DNA of 64,000 nucleotides from the NCBI RefSeq assembly GCF_019175385.1, contig NC_083348.1:44662950-44726949 (forward strand). Reading direction: 5' to 3'. Below, in pieces: positions 9,263-21,589 of the stretch; position 1 is the first letter of the stretch; the number at the start of each line of letters is the position of its first letter. The stretch is from Lycium barbarum (taxonomy: Eukaryota; Streptophyta; Magnoliopsida; Solanales; Solanaceae). The notes under the pieces are model-generated. The model was given only the letters and a program-made list of their open reading frames with translations, was not told the DNA's origin and made no database searches. Made by a program: the position numbers and the translations under genes.

Positions 9263-12057
9263 TGTTATATCCCGTAATTTCGCATAATTGGAAAGTCTTG
9301 GAAATAATTAGAACTTGTATGTTATAAGGCAATATTTTGATTTTTGTTAATAAGCCTATGTTGTTTGTGTAAGTATTGGTGCGAAGACATCGGGGAAGGC
9401 CAAGGGCAAATTTGGAATTTCGGAAATTAGTTTCGGAAATTACAAAACGATAATTTCAACGAATTGGGCCAAGAAAAATTCAAGCCCAAGACCATGGGGT
9501 GGCCGGCCATAGGCCTTGGCCCAAGCCCCATTTTAAATGGCCATATGACTTACATGTGACATGGATTAAGATATATACTCCTTTGTACCTTAGAAACTTC
9601 AAGAAAGACAACAAAAATTTGAGAGCAAATCAAAAAGGGCCTTTCGGCCGAACCATATAGAAGAGAAAAAAAAATTCTAGCTTTGATTTTATCTTTAAAA
9701 TCTTGTTCTTCTCATATTTGTAGCAAGTACAAGACGCTCTCCGACGTGATACAATTTGTTTGGCGGAAGAATCACGTTTACGGCAAATCGGAATTTTAAG
9801 AAAACGGTAAGATTTTTATGTTTTATGTTATGGAATGGATATACATGTTATGGTGATTAGAGTTGCATGAAGATTTTGGGAGTGCGGTGTATTTGTGTGT
9901 GGCGTGTGTGCATGTGAATGGTGTGTTTGGCCGAGAGCCATAGGGTAGTGGAAGGGAGGTGAATTTTATTTTGTTTAGCTTGTTAATTACGTCGTTGTGA
10001 CAATTATGACTCAAATGAATGTTTACCGAGTTGAATTGGCATTGAAGTTAGTTGTATGGCGATATGGGAAATTATACGAATTTTATATAATTTTTATATA
10101 ATTATAGAAGCGAGATTCTAAATGTGAATTATGTTCGTTGTTAATGAAATTGGATGAAAACAATGCGAGTTAGAATGTTCGTCGTAATTTTAGATGTTTT
10201 GGATGAAATGTGGAAAGTAATGAACTTCGGGAAATTTTGTATATGATTTGGAACATAATTTGGATGTGATTGAATAATCTTGAATGAGTGAATGAATACA
10301 ATAATGTGGATATAAGTTTGGAATTGTGAAGTTTGAATGAAAGTTGTCAACTTGTGTAGTAAGGTAGAACATTGAAGTTAGAATGGTTTGATTATGGTTT
10401 ATGTTGTTTGTGACGTTTGGGTTGTTGTTGTTGATGTTTATCGAGCCGAGCTAAGTCTCGGCGGTGTTAGATATATAGGGGAAATGCTGCCGAAATTTCG
10501 GTAGATAAAAATGAGGTTAATGGAATCTTTAAGCTTAAGAATCTCAAATAGGTAACTTTGACCATTTGCAGATTCTGGACGGAACGGGATTTGATTTTGG
10601 GGTGAGCATAAGACGTCTTTAAGGTATGTAAAGCTTCCCACTTCTTCTTTTGGCATGTCTTAGTATGTTAGGTTGATATCGGAACCCCGGGAGCATTTCC
10701 GCTCCTTGAAATCCGATCTATAGAATGGCTACTATTCATTCAATTCAATTGAAGCCTAATGTTCCTATTTTGGCTAGGAAGCAATCAAACGTCCGGAACT
10801 TATGAAAATGCACTCGAATTACTTTGAAATCTTTATGTATGATCTTATAGACCCGAAATGTTCATAAATTTTGTTCGCCACTTCGACTTGACCCGAGGTG
10901 GGCCCGCTAACCCCGAGATGCCTTATTTGTCCTACTAGGCTCTCTTGTTTTGGATAAGCTTCGACAAAGAATCTTCGATTTTGAAATTGTCCTCTATGAA
11001 ATAATGTTCGGAACACTATGATGTAACAAACTATGTTTTGAGCCATACGTACCACTTTGGAAACATTTTGTGAAATGAACTTTCGTACCAACTAATTATT
11101 TGACTATTTTGGTTAATGAACTGACTTATGAAGTAATCAAGTTTTGAAAGGCTATTTTGATATACAAATTGCATTGTTTGCTCACGATTCCGCTCGTGCC
11201 TTATTATGATTTCGTTCACCGGTTCCCGAGCCGATTATGACTCGTGCGCTCTATGATGATTCGGCCGTATGCTGTGTTACGGTTCCCCGAGGCCTCGCCA
11301 TAGGGCCGGGTTCCGTTTGGAGTTATGCTGTGATATGGCTGTGATGTGATACGCTCATATGATTTTGTTTGCATTATGTATATATGTTTTTGATAAACAT
11401 TTGATATACTGTTCGGCATTTCTCTCTTTTGTAGTCTGTTTGCTTTCAGTTGTGGCCTATATTTTTGTACTCCATGCTTTACATACTCAGTACATCTTTC
11501 GTACTGACCCCCTTTTTTCGGGGGGCTGCGTTTCATGCCCGCAGGTACAGACGCCGGTGATCCACCACTGTAGGCTCCACTTCTGCTATTTCGGAGTACT
11601 CCCTTGATTCGGAGTCCACTTTTGGTATATATATATATCTTTCGCCATGTATATATATTTCTGCATATCTGACTATTTGGGTACGGCGGGGCCCTGTCCC
11701 GTCATATGGTTCTGTCGGTCAGTTTAGAGGTCTGTGGACACGTTTGTGGGTTATGGTCAGTCTGTATGCTTATGTGTATATGTTGGTTGGGCGATCCCAT
11801 ACGCCGAGGCGGCCGGTCCGCATATGTTTGTGCATTGCTTTGATTAGCCCTGTGTGGCCTCTGTTGCTGTTTGCTGTGTACAGGGTTATTCTGGTTAGTC
11901 CGAAAAACAAAGGAAACTCTGCCGAAATATTTCTAGAAATTATTTGTATTTGGAATATAGCTTTGTCGGCTTCTGCTATACATTTGAATACGTTTGATAG
12001 ATGGGTTGGGTGCCCAGATCGGGCACTAGTCACGGCCTACGGGGTTGGGTCGTGACA
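9263..12057 (+). repeat. 3' LTR of element A (2,795 bp)
   Basis: It is a near-identical copy of 1201-4099 with the same TG/CA ends. It lacks about 85 bp after the CGCTCATATG near 11350 (short CATG-type microhomology at the break) and 20 bp near 9478, and has a 5-bp insertion near 11343. Confidence 0.95.
11478..11550 (+). other. Triple-hairpin LTR element, 3' LTR of A
   Basis: Same order as at 3520-3592. The middle stem here is longer (CCCCC with GGGGG). Confidence 0.6.
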
Positions 12058-12062
12058 GAAGG

Positions 12063-13070
12063 AACAGCCTTAATAAACCTTAACGTCTCCTTAATCATTT
12101 AATGTTCTCCATCCACGTTCACAAGATCTACATTTAAAAGGATCATTCTAAGTTTAAGTCTTAAGGACACTTTTGAGTTCAAACTAGAATAATTCATGAG
12201 CTAGCGAAAATTGGGAAGCATTTCCCCTGTTTTATTGACTTCCATTATATCATAAAACAACTCCCAATCAACAATGACATTGCTAGCAATTTCGTAGTTA
12301 AGAGACTTAATTATATGCCCAAAACTCCTTTTCAAAACCAACACACAACAACAATTTCAATAGAACTCTATATACACTCCTGTACCACACTTCCTCATCA
12401 TCATTACTACCATTCATAGCAGGATTATACCCCAAGTACTCCAACGATTACAACTCAAGTCAATTTATTACTCATAACATCATCAAACCCACATTTGGAC
12501 TTCCTCTTTTGCTTTTCCCTCAAACAAGTTATTCAATAACCAAACACTTTTAATAACATGGAAACAAGTATAGAAACTCACCTTAAGCACACAAGAGCAA
12601 GCTTTGAATCAAATCATTCACTTTAGTGAAACCCTAACTTCAACACCAAAGAAAATCTTGAGTTCTACAAACCCTACTGAGCCTTCCAACACTTGGATCC
12701 TTTGATTCTTGCTATTTGATCTATGATCTCTCTTGGTTTTATGTGGAATATGCTTGAGAGAAGGTTCTAAAGCTTTTAAGACTTGGGGAAATGTTGGAAA
12801 TGAAATAAATGATCAAGGGTCGTCCATATATAAAAATAAAAAAACGGGCCCGACCAATTTTACAGACATTTATACAGTCCGTATAAATGGACCGTATAAT
12901 CCCACCATGGTTGCACCCTTCTCTAGAAATGGTTATACGGGACGTATAAGTGGCCGTGAAACCCAATTTTTTCCGAAACTTTTTTCTCATCGATTCGCTC
13001 AGCCTCCAATCCTTATGGAACCTTATTGACACTTACATAACACTTCATTAACCATCTAAGAAGCACTATA
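12063..13070 (-). mobile_element. Old LTR X, segment 2 (minus strand)
   Basis: It continues LTR X after element A and stops at the CTATA duplication of solo LTR B. It includes the GGGAAGCATTTCCCCTGTT motif near 12210 that matches the conserved AGGGGAAATGC box of the other LTRs, and a donor-like site (CTCACCTTAAG near 12580, minus strand). Between about 12866 and 12955 there is a cluster of TATACGGNCCGTATA-like palindromes. No gene is visible. Confidence 0.6.
12866..12955. promoter_or_regulatory. Palindrome cluster in LTR X
   Basis: ATACAGTCCGTATAAA, GGACCGTATAAT and TATACGGGACGTATAAG are variants of one palindrome. Element E has the same type of motif at the same relative place in its LTR. 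They may be binding sites for a dimeric transcription factor; this is inference. Confidence 0.4.
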
Positions 13071-13540
13071 TGTCACGACCCAACCCTGCGGGCCGTGACT
13101 AGTGCCTGAGTTGGACACCCATACACACTTACTTACCAAATCGACATATCAACGACTTATCCATATCCAACATATATTAATTATTACAGGTATTAAGGCG
13201 GATGTTATCTTAAGCGGTCGCATATATCAAACACATCATACATGAGCCACCAAGGCTGGCGTACAACATATCGTCCAAAGCGTATACATAAGTATATGTA
13301 TATACAAGCCGTTAAGGCTGTCATAGCAAATAGGACCGCTTAGAAACAAATCACAGACATAACCGAACAATAACGACCCATGACCCACATATATGTCTAT
13401 AGGCCTCTAACAAACACAACAAAATCATATGACGGGACAGGGCCCCGCCGTACCCCTGAATATACATATACATATATATAACGGAAGAGTCTGTACCAAA
13501 AATATGGGGTCCAGAACAAGGGAGTCACTCACACGAACGT

Positions 13541-13612
13541 CTGTACTTGCGGGCATGAAACGCATCCCCCGAAGAAGAGGGGGTCAGTACAGAATATGTA
13601 CTGAGTATGTAA
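13541..13612 (-). other. Triple-hairpin LTR element, solo LTR B
   Basis: Minus strand. The stems CAGTAC/GTACTG and CCCCC/GGGGG are intact; the third is reduced to TGCG/CGCA. Confidence 0.6.
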
Positions 13613-13732
13613 GGCATGAAATACAACTGGAAAGATCATAACTGAAATAGAGATTCCGGGAGTCAAGTATCATAATAAGGAAACCACTATACCTGTGTAG
13701 TACGGAACAGAATCAAACATTTTCATAGCGCA

Positions 13733-14160
13733 TACCGTACCCGGCCCATTATGGGACTCGGTGAATGAAATCATGACATTATGTCATCATGAATACATGT
13801 ATACATACCGTACCCGGCCCTCTAATGAGGGACTCGGTGAACAAAGTCATGCATGTTAACATTATATACCATATATATACCGTACCCGGCCCTCTAATGA
13901 GGGACTCGGTAAGTGAAATCATATCATCATATCAGTATGCCATCATATCATCATGCATATACATATATACATACCGTACCCGGCCGTCTAGTGAGGAACT
14001 CGGTGAATCAAATCATCATATGCCCTCCTGGCCATCATAACATATCATCATCTAATCACATCATCATATGCATATACCGTACCCGGCCCTCTATCGAGGG
14101 ACTCGGTGAACAATGCAGTGGAGTGCGCACGATAACATACCCGGCCCGGGACTCGGTGAA
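13733..14160 (-). repeat. Six-unit hairpin array in solo LTR B
   Basis: The core TACCGTACCCGGCCCTC and its variants, each ending GGGACTCGGTGAA, start at 13733, 13806, 13878, 13972, 14075 and 14137 (period about 60-100 bp). CCCTC and GAGGG within each unit form a short stem. Related units flank the (TA)n tracts of cluster T. Confidence 0.8.
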
Positions 14161-16132
14161 TAGACATATTGAGGCGTGCACGAGCAGAGTAGTGAGAAAC
14201 TATATGCATATAAATCAAGACTCGATAGATAGGTGCGCAAATCGACAGTTGAGGATCATAAACACGTTTCGAGTCAATCCGAGTTAGTATGAAAAAGTTA
14301 TGGACGTTTTAGTACAAAACCTTCTACAAACATTTCAGAAGCCATTTTTGGAAATCAAAGCAACAATCCTGTCAAGCACCTTTCGGATATCGTTATGGAT
14401 CAAATCAAATATAGCTTTTGGAACCATATGTACATATCAAAATGTATCAAAGACTCAATGGAATAATCGAACGTGCTAGCATTTGAATATCAAAACTTTA
14501 GTCATATCAATTACCTTTCGAATGCCATTCGGAAACATATCAAACAGAACTTCGGACATCATAGATCCGCATCAAAACCATATGAAACAGCTTATGGAAA
14601 TCAAGGATAGTAGCCATCCTATTGGCTCTAACAATAGGAGTTTCTTTGAAATCATACATATACGTCATTTGTTCGTTTCATAAAGATCATGCCAAAAGAA
14701 AGAAAGGTAAGCCTTACATACCTTGCCCGCTTTCTATGCTAATCCGAACTTAAGTCTTTGGCTTCGCAAGATCTACAACAATATTCATATATACCAAACA
14801 TTAGCCATAACACTTAAGAGTCCAATTCTAAACCAACACTTTATTTACAGAAATTTCGGCAGCATTTCCCCTGTAAATACACCATCCCCGAGAATTCAAC
14901 TCGGCCAAGAATACAACAACAAATCCGAGAATTTAACTCGGCCAAAATAACAACAACAATACTAACAATTATTCTAACAATATCCACAATCGATTCAAAA
15001 TGCATACTAGCATTAGCAACTTCTTTCTACAAACTTCAACGACATTTCACTTATATTCAATTCATATTTGCTCACACATTCAAGTACTAATCCGAAACCA
15101 TTCAAACAGTGTTCAAGAACGCTTCAAACAATCCGCATAATATTCACAATAATCCAACCAATATGCCATTCCATCCGAAACCTTCCAAATTCAACAAGAA
15201 CAATAACAACACATTTCTTCCTTTCAAATTCATGAATTATACTAACAATTCACACATTAACAACATTACCTTCCATAAATACAAAAAGTGACATTAAAAT
15301 CACATTAGCTTCTAAAACAACTCTCCAACACTTACAACTTCACTAGAATCATTAAACTTTCATTTCCATCATAGATTCCATTACAACAACAACCAAAATA
15401 CTTAAGAAAAATTGATTCATTCTTTTCCATACCATACCACAACCACACGGCCACAACACATAATCCATATTTTCATGAATTTCACCCATTTCTACATACT
15501 ACAACATACACAACCATCCATAACATATAAAACATGATTAATTCTTACCTTTTTCCTTTAACTTCTCACTTGACTAGAATTTGTAGCTTGCAAGAATAAA
15601 TGTTCTACTTGCTCCAATGACCACTTCACCTTGCTAGGGACCTTCCAATTAATAGAAAATAATTTTTGAGAATTTTTTTTCCAAGGTTCTTGTCCAACCA
15701 AGCTTGGCCGAATGGCCTTCTACTTGGGTCTTCTCCAAGTTTCTTGTTTTTTCTAAGGAAAGAAGATGAAAATTATGGCAACTTGTCATCTTTTGGGTTA
15801 TATTTATTTATCTTCCATATGGGCCTTGGCCCATACCCATTTGGACGGCCACTTTGGCCCTTTTGTTTCAAGCCCTCTTTTTTTTTTCTTTTTTTTTTTT
15901 TTTTAGTTCATGAAAATTTATTTTCCAAGTTTTCCCTTAGCCTTCCTCCATATTTTCTATGAGCCATCTTGCGAATTTCCCTTTTTGCCCCTAGCCTTTC
16001 TTAATATTTCCACATCAAAATTTTCATAAGCAACTTGTGTGCTAAACAAAATTAAAATATAACCTTGTCCTTAACATCCCGCAATTATCTTGAATTATCC
16101 GAATGCACAAAAATACGGGATATAACACTATA

Positions 16133-16375
16133 GCTCCTTCTCAAGACGTTACTAAATAATTATTAACTCAATTATTACAAAACCTTCTCAACATAACTTG
16201 CGTTTCACTTTCTTTGACGAACTTAGTTTCACCTATTCATATGACTTCAAAATCTCATGGTACGCACTTAAGGTTATCAAATACTCTCCTTAACCTCATA
16301 AGGTCTTCATGTTCATCTTAAGCTCGCGTTGGTCTACTCACAATGCAACAAATCTGAAATCTCCGAGATGTAACA
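16133..16375 (-). mobile_element. Old LTR X, segment 3 with terminal end
   Basis: This is the last part of X, ending CTCCGAGATGTAACA at 16375. On the minus strand that is an LTR start TGTTACATCTCGG, close to the TGTTACACCTCGG start of element E. The next five bases (CATAT, 16376-16380) would be its target duplication; the partner is outside the window. Confidence 0.6.
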
Positions 16376-17038
16376 CATATATACACGGATATACATGTTT
16401 ATACATGTATATCGCGTGTATATATATGTATATAGTGGCCTCTCCCTTTATTTCTTTTAAGCCTGGCCGAGCCCAGTCAGACAAGACCAAGACCCACTCC
16501 ACTTCGGTGATTAAAGGGGTAATACCCCATTTTCTCTTCATTTACGCACCTAACGAACCCTTAGGGGTTCTCTCCCAAAGAGGAGGTAAACCCTAGCGCC
16601 ACCTCACATCATTTTTCTCTCTCCTGCGTCATGCAACACTGGAAATGGCAAAGATAAGGACCCGCTTGGTTTCTTTTTGATGTGGCATGGCCTAGAATGG
16701 AAAGAGCATTAATTGCTCTGCCAATTCTCAATCATTTTCCCCCAATACCCATCCCAAACATGGTATACTTCTCCCCTCTCTTCACTATTTCTACAAATCA
16801 AATGGTCTTTGACTGATTTTTTCTTAATGGTTTTTGTTTGTTGCGATTTTGAATCCAAAATTTCTAATGGTTCACGAAGAACCCTATGGGTTTGGATCAA
16901 ATCTGACCCTTGATTTATTTATTTGTTTGATTCCTAACCGTTAGATGTGGTTTGAGAGAAGCAAAATATTAATAATTTATACTCCCACATCGATTGCGGA
17001 CTAGGGCTATGAGAAGTGGGGGTTCCGTCTAAAGAACC
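16376..17038. other. Unassigned 663-bp stretch
   Basis: This is the only part that I cannot assign to a transposon. It lies between the end of LTR X and the start of LTR D. Open frames are short and unconvincing. TCCCACATCG near 16984 matches the core of the plant snRNA upstream sequence element, but no TATA box or snRNA follows before LTR D cuts in. It could be original host DNA or an older repeat. Confidence 0.4.
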
Positions 17039-19826
17039 TGTCACGACCCATTTTCATTATGTTGTGCGAGCAACTACCTTTCCCACATCGGTAAGCGAGC
17101 CCTTATCCTAACAATCATAAAATAACAAATAAAGCGGAAGAAGATAGAATAACGTAAGTCTCATGATAATAATATATGAAAATGCGGAAGTAAAAGAAAT
17201 ACACCCCAGTATCTGGTCTGGTCATACAAGAGCATCAAACAAAATACTACAAGTTTGAATCATAATAATACATCAATAGTCTCAAATCATGTCTCCGAAT
17301 GGAAATGAAGACATAATAATATAGGAAGAGTCTTCGGGCAGCGAACGTGCTTATGCTTACCCAGAAAGACTCGAAACAACAATCCTGGCATATCAGCCAC
17401 GAGGAGTAGAGGTCGATCCCACTTGGCACTCAAGATTAATAAAAGAATGCAGCAAGTGCAGGTCAGTACAAACAACAAGTACTGGTAGGTATCATAGGCC
17501 GACTAAGACTAGCTAACGTATATAAAGACAACAAAGCCAGATAAACACATAAACTAACAAGTCTAAGTCAACACGAATCCATATCCACAGAACAAGTCAT
17601 TACCAATGTTATAGCATCTAAACCTAACTGTGCCAAGTCTCAATAAAATTAGTCCGAACTAGTATATCACAATCATGGCACAACAAGTCTTCACCTATGT
17701 TTTAGCAGCTAAGACCAACTGTGCCAAGTCTCAGTTAATCAATCTGGACCAGTATATCACGATAGTGTCACAACATATCACCAGAAACCAGAAAGTAAAA
17801 TGCAATGCAATAATGTATGTATGATGAATGCAATGCATATGCACCTTTGTACAACATAACCCGAATAGAATAACTCCACGTCTCAGCGATCATGACCCAT
17901 GTGGGACCCGCGAAGTCCATGTACCGCTCGCTTTGAAAAATGACCTAGGATCATGAGAACTCTCTCGATCCCGGCAAGAAACCTCAGGCATCGTCACTCA
18001 TTTATTCCCGGCAGGAAACCTCAGGCAACATACGCTCAGTACGCTCCGGTAAATGACCTTGGATCACGGACTCTCATCTTTCTCTTACGCTCTACGGCAG
18101 AAACCTCAGAGGCTGCACTCTCTAACATACCATCATTAGTAACATAACCATGTAATATTAATGAATCATGGAAATGAGTATGAATACGATTCAATGTAAT
18201 ATCAACAACCAATTCAATCTCAAACAGTACTACCCAGGGCACACAAGTAATATCAATAATAAGGCTACACAATAAGCGACAATGAAATGACAATCTCATC
18301 TCAATACCAGTCAAGTAAAGTACCACAGTATCATACTCATGATATATCGCTAGTCACAATTACTCAATATCTAAATGTGGCAACGAGCCAATAAGTAAAT
18401 AGAACAAGATAAGTAAATCAACATAACGGGGTAGCTAGCCCCCAAATCATACAACAAGGCCCAATCTAATACAATATCCAACCTAACTTCACACCCGAAG
18501 GATTACATGGATTCTCCAACAATATCATCTAAACATACGCTTCGCTAGTCGAAGTCTCACTATAAGGTAAATCATAACCTAACTGGAGGGACGAACAACA
18601 AAGGAGCCTCGAGATAATGGAAGTCTAAACATATCCGAATCATCAAAATTAGAATCAAGAAGAACATAATTCAAACCTTACTTTTATTCAAGACCCAAAT
18701 CCCTAACCTATGTAATGGGGTTTATGAACTAGAAAGATGAAATTAGAAATCTATAGGCCTCAGCATGAAATTAATGTTCTAGGTGATCATTTCCTATCAA
18801 TTAGAAGCTAGATTAACTCATGAAATACTCAAATTCAGATTCGAGGTGAAACCCCCAATTTCGGGTATAAACCCTACCTTTCCAATTCAAGAATTTACCA
18901 CTAATTGACAGATTCATGATTAACGACCTTAGATATATCAAAATTCTATAATAACCCAACCAAATTTCATTAACATAAACAACTTAGAGAGTCTAAACCA
19001 TTTTTATGAACTTTCATGAAAAACCCAAATTGATTCCCCTTAATTCTAGGGATTGTAGCCTTAGATTACGGATTAATATAAGTAAATAGAGTATTCTAAG
19101 ACCAAGGAAGTTACCTTTGTGAAGAAATAGCCAAAACCCTCTAAAAATCGCTTCCCAAGCTTTAAGATATGAATATAAAATAATGACAAGAGGTTGTGAT
19201 TTTAATCACTTTTAAGTCACAGATTCAGTCATCACCGCTTCTGCGGTATCGGGACCACTACGGCAGTCCCGCTATGGCGATTTTTCAGACCGCTATGGCG
19301 GTCCACCTAGATTCTCACTACGCCTCTTTTGCGGCCATGGCACCGCAATAGCGGTGCCGCTATACCGGTAATGGTTTCGCCGTAGCGGACACTAGACACC
19401 AGAATCTTAAACTCAAGTTCACAATTCACCCCGAAATTTCGACTATCACCCGAGACTATCTGCTCACAAACCAAATATGTAGACATACATAAAAACATGC
19501 TACGAATACACTCTTGGCCTCGGAATTCCCATCAGGGGTATCGTTGATCGAGTCAACCCTCGATACCTCAAAACTAGCTTCCCAACCCAAATACCAAAAT
19601 GCACCTGAGTGCATTGGGAACTGAACCGAATGTTCACACAAGTTATAAAAGACCATCCGAACTTCTCGAAAGCGACGGATTCCAGAAATGGTCCATTTAC
19701 CCAAAAGTCAACTTCGATGACCTCGGGAAGCATGCCCACGGTTCCCGCGGGTCAAATATGAGCTAATAAAGCTCGGAAAGGGATCAAAAGGGTCGAAACT
19801 CATTAACGACCAAACAGGTTACGTCA
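17039..19826 (-). repeat. Left (3') LTR of element D
   Basis: It starts TGTCACGACCC on the plus strand. The other boundary is set where a PPT-side hairpin relic (CGTTCGTCCTCGAGCG, 19843-19858) begins, giving an LTR start TGACGTAACC on the minus strand. It keeps only the first stem of the triple-hairpin element (CAGTAC/GTACTG, 17463-17485). It has its own repeats (CCCGGCANGAAACCTCAGGCA type near 17973, 18006 and 18091) and a cluster of CCGCTATNGCGG palindromes at 19230-19385. Confidence 0.7.
19230..19385. promoter_or_regulatory. Palindrome cluster in LTR D
   Basis: CCGCTATGGCGG, CACCGCAATAGCGGTG, GCCGCTATACCGG and similar half-sites occur five or more times. The cluster sits at the same distance from the LTR start as the TACGGNCCGTA cluster of element E, but has a different sequence. 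Confidence 0.4.
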
Positions 19827-19839
19827 GATACTAATTAAA

Positions 19840-20188
19840 TAATCGTTCGTCCTCGAGCGACAAGAAAGAAGGGACGGGAAAGTACCCGAATCAGCAAATA
19901 ACTGAGGATATCGGATACGCATGTCGGACTTTTCCTTATAGGGAAGATTCTCATTAAACAGAACTGAATCCCAATGAATAATATAGGAATGATCAGAATG
20001 GTACTTCCTCAACATGGAAACATGGAAGTTCGGATGAACATCTGACCGGACTGGTGAAAACTAACTTATAAAATATAGGATCAATGCAGCTGATAGTCTC
20101 AAATCGGCTAACACACCTCGGGCTCACTTTCCCTTCTTCCCCAAATCACATGACACCCCACATGGGTGTAGCCTTTAGAAAAACCAGC
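19840..20188 (-). pseudogene. Decayed integrase C-terminus and chromodomain of element D
   Basis: On the minus strand I can read VFLKATPMWGVM, a stop, then FGEEGKVSPR. This corresponds to the VFLKVSPMKGVMRFGKKGK region of the integrase in A and E. Further on are MLRKYHSDHSY, NENLPYKEK and finally RIRYPQLFADSG, matching the end of a chromodomain. The middle of the chromodomain (the ILDRQVRRLR to VLW part) is missing. Stops and frame changes rule out function. It is the only coding trace found in D. Confidence 0.6.
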
Positions 20189-21589
20189 GCACTCACTTAA
20201 TCAGTCACAACTCTTTAAACTTAGCTTAAGATCCAACCCTCGTATCTCCGTATTCAAATTTCATTCGCAAATGATCCTCAAATAAATGAATGGTTTTCGC
20301 TCGAATTCTCTAATTTGATAACACCACAACCCTGAACGCGATCAGTAGGCCCCACAAACACTTTCCCAAACCTACGCAATCCTTTGAAACATGGCCATAA
20401 ACCATAGCCCATTCTGACTAGACCAAATACTCTGATTGCGCTAACTCTTTCTCACACATCTTTTAAAGCCGTTACTCACACTGCGATTTCTTAGAAACAC
20501 ATGAACACACACCAGAAGCCCAAAACCATGACTTTCTCTTGCCAAAAATGAACCCTAGCCCCATCTGAGAATTCTACGCAATCCTATCAAAATGATCTTA
20601 CTCACAACCAACATGGATAGATCCAAGTTTTTTTAACCCTGAAATCAAAATACAGGAACATACCAGTGAATACCTTACCAACCAAGTCCGTAGGAAACAA
20701 TTGGATCACTCTAAAGACATATCGCAACCATGGCACATACTCAATCATTACCAAGCCCACTGTAACCATATACTACCCGAATAACTATTCTCAGTAACAA
20801 TATCCTAAAATTCACTTATAAACCCTGATTAAACTCGATAAATCATTCATACGTCACATTCGAATTGAAACTCATTGAACCCTTATCAATGTTTTACTGG
20901 AAACCCAGAGATCCTCTTGGGAAGATAAACATAGCCCAACAAGCTTACTTCAAACAATTTCAACCATGAATGAAGGTACCACCCTTGAATACCACTAATA
21001 GTCACTCGAACTGACTCCAAATTTTTTGAAACCAATCGCAGTCCTATCGCACATCTGTGGCGACTAATTCTAATCCTTTCCTCACACATAATGAATCACG
21101 TCTTTCGCTCTCGACTCCCAAAAGCCGAATCATATCCAATTTTTCCACTTAGTACCGAAGAACTAAATCTTGTGAATGCACCTCCGAGCTTTTCAACCTT
21201 ACCCAATACGTACATCTTATACAACTCGAACCATTCGACGCTAAAAACCTACCGTCTCATACAACAATCCATTAACCATCAAACTTTCCATTGTAATACC
21301 TCGATAACCCATAACATTTCTGAAAGTATCAGACCTCGCAACCTCTTGCACCAACTTAGCAAAACAATTTCCAAGTCCTTAATATCCCCAGGGTATTCCT
21401 TCAATATCCAATCAATGTTACTCATAACATAAAATACTTACCACGAATACGGTCCCACATCAAGAATACACTGCTAGTCCTCACATAATAGGAATTTCCA
21501 CAAATCCTTTCTCACAAAACTCATCCACTGTAAAGTGCTACAAAACTGTCTAATGGTGTACCACACAAGCCACTTCCATGAACCTTAAC
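20189..21589 (-). other. Element D internal region, part 3
   Basis: About 1.4 kb between the integrase relic and solo LTR C. No gag-pol motif is seen on either strand. Confidence 0.5.

Larger units (their letters stand above)
1201..12057 (+). mobile_element. Element A: complete Tekay/Del chromovirus LTR retrotransposon
   Basis: The element starts TGTTATATCCC and ends GGGTCGTGACA. It is flanked by the perfect 5-bp duplication GAAGG (1196-1200 and 12058-12062). The order is 5' LTR (1201-4099), tRNA-Met primer site, leader, one gag-pol frame (4304-9163), hairpin plus polypurine tract, and 3' LTR (9263-12057). The long LTRs and the C-terminal chromodomain place it in the Tekay/Del clade. The two LTRs differ by only a few tens of substitutions and a handful of indels by eye, so it is among the younger insertions here. 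Four in-frame stops make it non-autonomous now. It is inserted in LTR X. Confidence 0.95.
13071..16127 (-). mobile_element. Solo LTR B (3,057 bp, minus strand)
   Basis: It starts TGTCACGACCC, ends GGGATATAACA and is flanked by CTATA on both sides (13066-13070, 16128-16132). On the minus strand it therefore runs TGTTATATCCC to GGGTCGTGACA. There is no internal region, so it is a solo LTR left by LTR-LTR recombination. It contains the triple-hairpin element (13541-13612), a six-unit hairpin array (13733-14160), the GAAATTTC core (14850-14872) and the donor-like TTCTTACCTTTTTCC near 15543. A T-rich stretch lies near 15880-15905. Confidence 0.93.

Noticed and set aside
13733..14160. CRISPR array
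   Set aside because: The units are imperfect, irregularly spaced, contain AT-rich degenerate spacers and lie within a plant LTR with no cas genes.
15666..15962. A 98-codon frame rich in Phe and Leu
   Set aside because: It lies across a T-rich tract in solo LTR B; the composition explains it and no counterpart is open in related LTRs.
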